Below are positions 1 to 6,569 of a stretch of 21,675 nucleotides of DNA, in pieces; the stretch's first letter is position 1; every line of letters begins with the position of its first letter. The stretch comes from Clostridiales bacterium (GTDB lineage Bacteria > Bacillota_A > Clostridia > Saccharofermentanales > Saccharofermentanaceae). The notes beneath the pieces are model-generated. The model did no database searches. It was not told where the DNA came from and saw nothing but the letters and a program-made list of their open reading frames with translations. A program made the position numbers and the translations under genes. Where the stretch lies: positions 1 to 21,675 of the forward strand of contig JAILHZ010000123.1 of the NCBI GenBank assembly GCA_024695545.1, written 5' to 3'.

Positions 1-937
1 CGTCTTTCTTGTTATCTTCTGCGATAACATAGAGCGGACGGTTCTTGACTTCGATGTAGGTCTTGGCGAGGTATTCTCCGATGATACCGAGTGCCATCAG
101 GACCATGCCGCCCAGGAAGAGCATGAAGGAGAGCAATGACGGATAACCGGCTGCCTTCTCCCATGTCTGGTAGATGAGGGCATGGATGAAGTAGTAAAGC
201 AAGTAGATGAAGGCTCCGAGTGAAGTGAGGAAGCCGACGATCATAGCGATACGGAGCGGTGCAGTGGTGAAGGAGACGATACCTTCGATGGCGTAGCGGA
301 AAAGCTTCCAGAACGACCACTTCGTCTCGCCGGCTACACGCTCGACATTCTCATATTCCAGCCACTTGGTACGGAATCCGACCCAGGCAAAAATACCCTT
401 GCTGAAGCGCTGTCTCTCATTTAGAGAAAGGATCGCGTCAACGACAGGACGTCTCATAACACGGAAGTCTCTGGCACCGTCTACGATCTCGACATCCGTG
501 AACCTGTTGATCAGGTGATAGAAGCGGCGTGCAAACCAGCTTCTGATCGGCGGCTCACCCTTACGGGAGACGCGGCGTGTCGCAACGATATCACATTCAT
601 CCTTCTCCAGAGCCTCAAACATCTCGGGAAGAAGAGACGGCGGATCCTGCATGTCGGCATCGAGAAGACCGATCCACTCGCCTTTTGCGGCTGCAAGGCC
701 TGCGTACATGGCGGCTTCTTTTCCGAAGTTACGGGAAAAAGAGATATAGCGGATGCGCGGATCTTTCGCGGCCATTTCCTTAAGAACGCCCAGAGTATTG
801 TCCCTGCTTCCGTCGTTGACGAAGATCAGTTCATACTCATACTGGCTGCACTCGGATGTGACCTTGCACAGTGCCTCATAAAGATAGGGAAGAGCTTCCT
901 GTTCGTTGTAACAGGGAACCATCAGACTGACTAGCAT
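1..937 (-). CDS. Family 2 glycosyltransferase, CsbB/GtrB-like (polyprenyl-phosphate sugar loading), 3' end cut
   Basis: Reading the minus strand from ATG at 937 gives 312 residues that run off the left edge, so the gene is nearly complete for a family of roughly 310-340 residues. The GT-A domain begins with VPCYNE, has VNDGS (Asp42) and the metal-binding DADMQDPP (Asp93/Asp95), and carries the ERQRF...WVGF signature (about 174-188) shared by CsbB, GtrB and DPM1-like enzymes. Two membrane helices follow at about 228-250 and 268-290, ending in GEYLAKTYIEVKNRPLY, typical of this group. Family members move a sugar from a UDP-sugar to undecaprenyl phosphate on the cytoplasmic face. A GAGGTGG ribosome site sits a few bases before the ATG. 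The gene diverges from three YfhO genes, which matches the known csbB-yfhO neighbourhood of Bacillus. The sugar cannot be read from the sequence. Confidence 0.93.
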   Translation of the reverse strand, partial: MLVSLMVPCYNEQEALPYLYEALCKVTSECSQYEYELIFVNDGSRDNTLGVLKEMAAKDPRIRYISFSRNFGKEAAMYAGLAAAKGEWIGLLDADMQDPPSLLPEMFEALEKDECDIVATRRVSRKGEPPIRSWFARRFYHLINRFTDVEIVDGARDFRVMRRPVVDAILSLNERQRFSKGIFAWVGFRTKWLEYENVERVAGETKWSFWKLFRYAIEGIVSFTTAPLRIAMIVGFLTSLGAFIYLLYYFIHALIYQTWEKAAGYPSLLSFMLFLGGMVLMALGIIGEYLAKTYIEVKNRPLYVIAEDNKKD

Positions 938-972
938 AATCCACCTCATAAACTATTCCGAACTATGTAATC

Positions 973-978
973 AGTATA
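973..978 (-). promoter_or_regulatory. Candidate -10 element for the glycosyltransferase gene
   Basis: On the minus strand TATACT lies about 36 nt before the ATG at 937. It is part of an 8-nt self-complementary sequence, AGTATACT (973-980), so the same bases also read TATACT on the plus strand. I see no convincing -35 at 17 nt; TTGAAA exists upstream but is too far. It is suggestive only. Confidence 0.35.
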
Positions 979-1021
979 CTACATTCATCGTGCAAAGAGG
1001 ACAGTTTCAATCGTAAACCTT

Positions 1022-1049
1022 TTGGAAACAGGGCGTTTTGTGATACGAT
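1022..1049 (+). promoter_or_regulatory. Candidate promoter of the yfhO operon (extended -10)
   Basis: TTGGAA (1022-1027) is separated by 16 nt from TACGAT (1044-1049). TG stands one base before the -10, giving the extended form TGnTACGAT. This places the transcription start near 1056, about 20 nt before the ATG at 1079. It also argues against the possible TTG start at 1022, which would lie inside the promoter. Confidence 0.5.
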
Positions 1050-1065
1050 ACCTATGTAATCCGAG

Positions 1066-1071
1066 AAGGAG
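1066..1071 (+). promoter_or_regulatory. Ribosome binding site deciding the first yfhO start
   Basis: AAGGAG is 7 nt before ATG at 1079. The reading frame could extend 19 codons upstream to TTG at 1022, but no ribosome site precedes that codon, and the protein alignment of the three paralogues (each starting MIE) supports 1079. Confidence 0.8.
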
Positions 1072-1078
1072 ATTTTCA

Positions 1079-3844
1079 ATGATAGAGAAGACAGAACTTG
1101 AACCGAAAAAGCGCCTTTCGAAGAAGACGGGTCTGAGACCGGTCGCCGCTTTCTTTGCCGTGTTCGCGTCACTGTCGGTCGTCTTCCTGATCCTAGGCGT
1201 ATCCCCGTTCGGCGAAAGATCTGTTCTGATGTCTGACCTGTCCGCGCAGTATGCTCCTTATCTGGTGACGATGAGAAACAAACTCCTTCATGGAGGATCT
1301 CTTTCGTATACCTTCGAGATCGGCATGGGCAGAAACCTTCTGGGTATACTCGCGTACTATGTCACCTCGCCATTAAATCTGATCACGCTTGTTTTTCCGG
1401 CATCCCATATTTCTGACGCGATCCTTCTGATCGTCATGCTCAAACTGTCCTTTGCCGGTGCTTTTATGACGGCACTTCTCGATGATAAATTCCGGGACAA
1501 GACGAAGATGAGCATCCTCTTCGGCATGATCTACGCGATGTGCTCATATTCCATGTCCTTCATCTTTAACATCATGTGGCTGGACGGATTCGCGCTCCTG
1601 CCGCTTCTGATCCTCGTGACCGAGAAGTTCAGCCGGGACATAAAGCAGACATGGAAGCTCCTTCTCGTGCTGGTCCTGCTTTTCGCTTCGAACTACTACA
1701 CTGCATACATGGTGGGGATCTTCTCATTCTTCTATCTGATCGGTATCCTCGAATACAGAAGAAAGAGTGAGGAGAAGGTATTTGCCGGCAAGAAGATCGG
1801 CGTATTTGTTCTGACGGCGGTATGTGCTGCCATGATCTGCGCAGTTCTCCTGCTTCCTGCCGGACTCGACACGATCCGCAACAGCGACGGGACTTCCTCG
1901 ATCTCTGTGACGATGGATCCTTCGTTCCGCCTGATCACGCTGCTCCCGAATCTCTTTATCGCCAAGCTCTCGGATATTACGGCAAATCTCCCGTTTGTAT
2001 TCTCGAGCCTTGCCGTGCTGGAACTCGTGATCCTTTTCTTCCTGAATCCTTCCGTGTCAAAAGCACTGAAGCTTCGGGCCGGCATCGGTTTTCTGCTGGG
2101 GATCGTTTCATTCCTCATGCCGCTTGTGAATGCCGCATGGCATCTTTTCGATTCGCCGAACTGGTTCCTGTACAGGTATTCATTCCTCTTTATCTTCGGC
2201 ATGGTCCTCGTCGCTTTCTATTCGTTCCTGCATCTGAAATCGCTCCGGAATCCGGATTTCCTGAAAGCACTGGGGATCCTGTTCCTGCTTCTTGTCCTTG
2301 GTGAGGAGTTCGGCGGAGTTTCGGATGCGAACTCCATGTATTTCCAGAACTTCGCGATCCTGCTTCTGGTTTCGCTCTGCCTCTTCGGTATGGCGAAGGA
2401 GAAGTGGCCGGATTCGCTCTCGAATCTTAAGCGGTGGGGCAGTGGCATCCTGGTGCCCGTCGTGCTTGCCGAGATCGTTTTCCTTGCGCCGAAGGTTACC
2501 GTCGGCGCGATCTGGAACGACACACAGCTGAACCGTTCCTTTAGTTCGCAGGTCGAGGAACTGGGTGATCTTACAGCTTCTATCGACAGTGGAAGCGGTG
2601 CCCGTACGGAGATGGCCGGGGTACTCGGCAGCAATATCGACTCGCTGAACCTGTCGTCATACACACACACGAACGGCATAGGTGCTTTTTGCTCGATGTC
2701 GAATAAGACCCAGCAGCGTTTCCTGAAGCAGCTCGGCTACTGCACGAACTACAATTACTTTTCAACAGAACACAGAAATGTGATCCTGCCTTCGGACTCG
2801 GTCCTCGGCGTGAGATATATTGTCTCAAACCGCAAGGAGATCAACGGACTTACCCCGATCGCAAGCTCTGCGCGCTACACGCTCTTCGAAAACCCGTATG
2901 CCGGAAAGATGGTGATCCTGGCGGATGAATCCGCCGGAAGCTTTGACGGCTACCAGCTCGAGAAGATGGGAAAAGAGAAAGATTACTTCGACTATCAGGA
3001 GAAGTGGATCGGATCTCTTACCGGGGTTTCTGCGGAAAGAATTTATTCGAAGACGGATGTGAAGTGGGAAGTGATCAACGCGCGTACGGTTCCCGGAGAC
3101 ATCGCGGAACTCGAGCTCGAATACGATGCGAAGAAGGACAGCAGGGATCTCGAGGATATCGTCGAGGGTCATAAGGATCTGACCGCATATCTGCGCATGA
3201 ATGAAGAGGCACCGATCCTTCTGCGTGCCGAGATCACGGCGGAAACGAACTCGCCCCTTTATCTTTCGATCCCGTTCCTTATGAGAAGCGCCCCGCTCAG
3301 CGTATACTGCAACGGGAAGCAGATCTACAGGGAAGCGTCGGATTCCTATTATTCGGTGATCGTAGATATCCCGCATCAGGAAGGCGAGAAACTCACGATG
3401 GAGATCCGCTGTGACGACGATGTCCTTGCGTGCTTTGATCCGGTCATAGCTTCGTGTGATACGATCGAGCTTTCCGCGCAGATGCAGATCCTCGGACAGG
3501 GGATCTCGGACCTTTCCGCAGAGGACGGAAAAGTTACCTTTACTGCAGACGTGAAAGAGAAGAATCTTCTGATCACGACCATTCCTTATGAAGAGGGATG
3601 GACAGTCGAGATCGATGGAAGAAAGACAGAGATCACCTCTTATCAGGATGCGTTCCTGAGTTTCCCGATCGAAGAAGGCCGTCATGATGTGTCCCTCCGA
3701 TTCACTCCCCCCGGAGCGCGGATCGGTGTTATAATCAGTGCACTGGGTTTGATTTTCGGTTTCGCGCTTGTGATCGTTCTGAGAAAGAACGGAAAAGCGG
3801 AGCCACAAGGAGGGAAAGAGGTTGATCGAGAAGAATGCTCTTGA
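1079..3844 (+). CDS. yfhO: YfhO-family membrane glycosyltransferase-like protein, copy 1
   Basis: The protein has 921 residues: a short basic N-terminus, about a dozen hydrophobic helices over the first ~480 residues, a beta-rich soluble domain, then a final helix near residues 885-907. The first outside loop carries SDLSAQYAP with Asp53, at the position expected for the catalytic acid of GT-C type enzymes; this loop is conserved in all three copies. Further family marks are FAGAFMT, FNIMWLDG, FDSPNWFLYRYSF and the C-terminal PYEEGW...DGR segment followed by FTPPGAR. YfhO of Bacillus subtilis is the extracytoplasmic transferase that puts a sugar from undecaprenyl phosphate onto lipoteichoic acid. 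It is the first gene of a four-gene operon and the most diverged copy; its acceptor is unknown. The end overlaps the next start by 23 nt. Confidence 0.9.
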   Translation: MIEKTELEPKKRLSKKTGLRPVAAFFAVFASLSVVFLILGVSPFGERSVLMSDLSAQYAPYLVTMRNKLLHGGSLSYTFEIGMGRNLLGILAYYVTSPLNLITLVFPASHISDAILLIVMLKLSFAGAFMTALLDDKFRDKTKMSILFGMIYAMCSYSMSFIFNIMWLDGFALLPLLILVTEKFSRDIKQTWKLLLVLVLLFASNYYTAYMVGIFSFFYLIGILEYRRKSEEKVFAGKKIGVFVLTAVCAAMICAVLLLPAGLDTIRNSDGTSSISVTMDPSFRLITLLPNLFIAKLSDITANLPFVFSSLAVLELVILFFLNPSVSKALKLRAGIGFLLGIVSFLMPLVNAAWHLFDSPNWFLYRYSFLFIFGMVLVAFYSFLHLKSLRNPDFLKALGILFLLLVLGEEFGGVSDANSMYFQNFAILLLVSLCLFGMAKEKWPDSLSNLKRWGSGILVPVVLAEIVFLAPKVTVGAIWNDTQLNRSFSSQVEELGDLTASIDSGSGARTEMAGVLGSNIDSLNLSSYTHTNGIGAFCSMSNKTQQRFLKQLGYCTNYNYFSTEHRNVILPSDSVLGVRYIVSNRKEINGLTPIASSARYTLFENPYAGKMVILADESAGSFDGYQLEKMGKEKDYFDYQEKWIGSLTGVSAERIYSKTDVKWEVINARTVPGDIAELELEYDAKKDSRDLEDIVEGHKDLTAYLRMNEEAPILLRAEITAETNSPLYLSIPFLMRSAPLSVYCNGKQIYREASDSYYSVIVDIPHQEGEKLTMEIRCDDDVLACFDPVIASCDTIELSAQMQILGQGISDLSAEDGKVTFTADVKEKNLLITTIPYEEGWTVEIDGRKTEITSYQDAFLSFPIEEGRHDVSLRFTPPGARIGVIISALGLIFGFALVIVLRKNGKAEPQGGKEVDREECS
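3807..3813 (+). promoter_or_regulatory. Ribosome binding site for the TTG start of yfhO copy 2
   Basis: AAGGAGG lies inside the 3' end of copy 1, 8 nt before TTG at 3822. The translation from TTG (MIEKNALEKR) aligns with the N-termini of the other copies, so the unusual start codon is well supported. Confidence 0.8.
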
Positions 3845-6569
3845 AAAGAGAGTGAAGAAGAGTGTATCTTTTCACCCGCTTCTTGCTTTCTTTGTTACGA
3901 TGTTCTCCCTGATTCTGGTGTTTCTTATTAACCAGATCGTTCCTTTCGGGCAGAGAAATGTTCTTACTTATGATCTCGGATCCCAGTACGCGCCCTTCCT
4001 TCTCGGACTTAAGCATTCCGTTACCGGAGGAGGCTCCGTCCTTTACAGCAGAAACATAGGCATGGGTTCCAGCACGATCGGTATCTTTGCCTATTATCTT
4101 TCCAGTCCCTTAAACATTCTCGCGCTGGTCTTCCCGGATTCCATGATCCAGGAACTGGTTTCAGTACTGACGATTCTGAAGCTTTCCTTTGCCGGTGCTT
4201 TTATGACCTGGCTCCTGGAAAGAAAATTCAACTCCCGTGACAGGATGTCAGTGCTTTTCGGAATGATGTATCCGTTCTGCACGTATGCGATCGCCTTTAT
4301 GTTTAACATCATGTGGCTGGACGGCTTTGCCCTTCTGCCGCTTGTGATCCTTCTTATCGAAGAGTTTATTAAGGAGAGAAGAAGATGGCCGCTCCTTACG
4401 CTGTCGTTCTTCCTCCTTTTTGTTTCCGGCTATTACATGGCCTACATGGTGGGCGTCTTTTCATTCATCTACATCGTGTCCGTCATGGCGTATCAGGGAA
4501 AGTTCAAAAAGGAACAGAACGGCCTGCAGTCGCTGGGTCTGTTTCTCCTTTCCGCAGTGACTGCCGCGCTGATGAGCGCCTGCATCCTCCTTCCTGCGGG
4601 GGTCCAGACACTGAATAACCCGGATGCTTCCGTACAGGAATCCGTGTTTACCATGCAGCCGGAGTTCAAGCTGATGGACATGGTCGACCAGCTCGTCGAA
4701 AAAGGCGCGGGAAATATCATTCACAACATGCCGCTGGTATTCTGCGGCATGACGGCGCTGTTCCTGTGTGTGCTCTTTTTCCTCAATCCGAAGATCAGGC
4801 GATCCCTGAAGATTGCGATCGGCGCGGCCTTCGTTTTCGGCATCCTGTGTTTCCAGTTCCCGCTTTTGAAACTGGCCTGGCATCTCTTCGATGTACCGAA
4901 CTGCTTCGATTACCGTTACTCTTATCTGTTCTCGTTCGTGATGATCCTGGTGGCGTACTATTCCTACCTGAATATGCAGTATGTGAGCAAAAAGCACTTC
5001 TTCACCGCACTGGGCATCGTCTTTGCCATGAGTATCCTGTCCCAGAACTTCGGCAAGATGGCGGAAGCAGACAGTACTTACTTCGCGACGGCCATCTTCA
5101 CGATCCTGATCTGTGTCCTTCTCTATGGAAAGACTCTCGAGAAGTGGCCGGAGTCGATCGCGAATCTGAAGAATCTCGGAGCCGGTCTTCTCGCGACGGT
5201 GATCGTCGTAGAGATCGTTGTATTTAATCCCCGGTGCCTGATGCCGGATATCTACGCGGATCTTGCGGATGCCTCCAAGTTCAGCGGCATGATTACGGAT
5301 ATCCGGACTCTTTCTGACAGGATCGGAGATTCGGACGAATACCGCACCGAGCTCCACCAGCCGTGGTATTACCTGATCGGCGCGAACAATCTTCCTTTTT
5401 ATTCCGGACTTCGGGGCATCAGTTCTTTTGCCACGATGACCAACCGGAAGACTGCCCATTTCCTCAAGCAGATGGGATATGACGTGCTCTACAACTACGC
5501 TTCCTGCCTGCACAATAATGTGATCCTTGCGCCGGATTCTCTTTTCGGTGTGAAATACATCATCACCAAGTCGGAGGATCTTTCCGGACTGGAACTGATT
5601 TCGGAAGAAAACGGAATAAAGCTTTATAAGAATCAGTACGCATTTCCGGAGGCCTTCCTCATCAGATCCGACGCAAACAGCTTCGACGGCTTTGCACTCG
5701 AGAAGGATGATGAGGTCAAGGACTACTTCTCGTTCCAGGAGAACTGGTTTACCTCCCTTTCCGGAGAGGATGCTTCGGATCTCTATGACACATTTACCGT
5801 GAACTGGAAGCCCGTGAATGGACAGCTGAGCGTCACTCCGCCCGAGAAGGCGATCGTTCCCGCAGATACCGTTGAGAACCGCCTGAACAATGAATCGAGG
5901 GACCTTAATGCGAAGGGCCTGAAACTGTATCTTAGAGATAATGCCCAATATCCTTTCCGCCTGCAGTCAGAAGTCATCGCGGACCGTGACGGTGTGCTTT
6001 ATCTGGAGATCCCGTACCTGCACTGCCAGTGTTCCACAGATGTATATCTGAACGGTAAGCCGCTTTATACCGGCATCTCCGACTCTGATTACACCCGGGT
6101 ACTTTACCTCGGCGATTTCAGCAAAGGGGACAGAGTGGACGTGGAGATCCGCTGTAATGAGGATCTTTTCGCATGTTTCGAGCCGATCTTCGCATATTTG
6201 GATCCGGAAGGCATTGAAAAGCAAAAAAATGTAATGACCGCGGGAATGCATAGTATAATGGTAGACAATGGGCATTATGAGATCGAGGTGGATGCAAGGG
6301 AAGACTCGGTTCTTCTGATCACCGCCCCGTATGAGAAAGGCTGGACCGCCTGGGTGGACGGAAACGAAGCCGAGATCACTGCATATCAGGATGCCTTCTT
6401 AAGTGTTACGGTCTCCGCCGGAGCGCATAAAGTGGAACTTAAGTTTACTCCGCCGGGCTTTAAGGCCGGCATTGCCGCAAGTGCGGCCGGAGTACTGGCA
6501 TTTGCATTTATATCGGTATTTCTCACGAGAAAAAAGGGTGAGAAAAAACAAAGGAGGGAAGACGATTGA
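3822..6569 (+). CDS. yfhO: YfhO-family membrane glycosyltransferase-like protein, copy 2
   Basis: The protein has 915 residues and the same layout as copy 1: N-terminal helix at about 20-41, a conserved outside loop YDLGSQYAP with the presumed catalytic Asp51, a polytopic half with FAGAFMTWLL, FNIMWLDG and SGYYMAYMVG, a beta-rich outer domain from about residue 480, then a last helix and a short basic tail (KKGEKKQRREDD). The start is TTG behind a full AAGGAGG, overlapping copy 1 by 23 nt. The stop TGA overlaps the TTG of copy 3 in the four bases TTGA, which suggests translational coupling. Function is inferred from the YfhO family: transfer of a lipid-linked sugar to a cell-envelope polymer. 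Donor and acceptor are not visible. Confidence 0.9.
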   Translation: MIEKNALEKRVKKSVSFHPLLAFFVTMFSLILVFLINQIVPFGQRNVLTYDLGSQYAPFLLGLKHSVTGGGSVLYSRNIGMGSSTIGIFAYYLSSPLNILALVFPDSMIQELVSVLTILKLSFAGAFMTWLLERKFNSRDRMSVLFGMMYPFCTYAIAFMFNIMWLDGFALLPLVILLIEEFIKERRRWPLLTLSFFLLFVSGYYMAYMVGVFSFIYIVSVMAYQGKFKKEQNGLQSLGLFLLSAVTAALMSACILLPAGVQTLNNPDASVQESVFTMQPEFKLMDMVDQLVEKGAGNIIHNMPLVFCGMTALFLCVLFFLNPKIRRSLKIAIGAAFVFGILCFQFPLLKLAWHLFDVPNCFDYRYSYLFSFVMILVAYYSYLNMQYVSKKHFFTALGIVFAMSILSQNFGKMAEADSTYFATAIFTILICVLLYGKTLEKWPESIANLKNLGAGLLATVIVVEIVVFNPRCLMPDIYADLADASKFSGMITDIRTLSDRIGDSDEYRTELHQPWYYLIGANNLPFYSGLRGISSFATMTNRKTAHFLKQMGYDVLYNYASCLHNNVILAPDSLFGVKYIITKSEDLSGLELISEENGIKLYKNQYAFPEAFLIRSDANSFDGFALEKDDEVKDYFSFQENWFTSLSGEDASDLYDTFTVNWKPVNGQLSVTPPEKAIVPADTVENRLNNESRDLNAKGLKLYLRDNAQYPFRLQSEVIADRDGVLYLEIPYLHCQCSTDVYLNGKPLYTGISDSDYTRVLYLGDFSKGDRVDVEIRCNEDLFACFEPIFAYLDPEGIEKQKNVMTAGMHSIMVDNGHYEIEVDAREDSVLLITAPYEKGWTAWVDGNEAEITAYQDAFLSVTVSAGAHKVELKFTPPGFKAGIAASAAGVLAFAFISVFLTRKKGEKKQRREDD
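6551..6557 (+). promoter_or_regulatory. Ribosome binding site for the TTG start of yfhO copy 3
   Basis: AAGGAGG is 8 nt before TTG at 6566, the same spacing as for copy 2. The start codon shares bases with the stop codon of copy 2 (TTGA). Confidence 0.8.

Noticed and set aside
515..934. A 139-codon plus-strand frame at the left end
   Set aside because: It lies opposite the glycosyltransferase, whose minus-strand reading contains all family motifs.
1022..1078. N-terminal extension of the first YfhO gene from TTG 1022
   Set aside because: It lacks a ribosome site, overlaps the best promoter candidate and is absent from the paralogues.
4461..5948. A 495-codon minus-strand frame opposite the second YfhO gene, and a 327-codon one at 2825-3808
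   Set aside because: These are antisense shadows rich in Arg, His and Asp with no hydrophobic core pattern or start signals. The sense strand encodes clear YfhO proteins.
6254..6259. A perfect TATAAT inside the second YfhO gene
   Set aside because: It has no -35 at 16-18 nt and no TG for an extended -10, and the paralogues do not keep it. It is most likely a by-product of the codons there.
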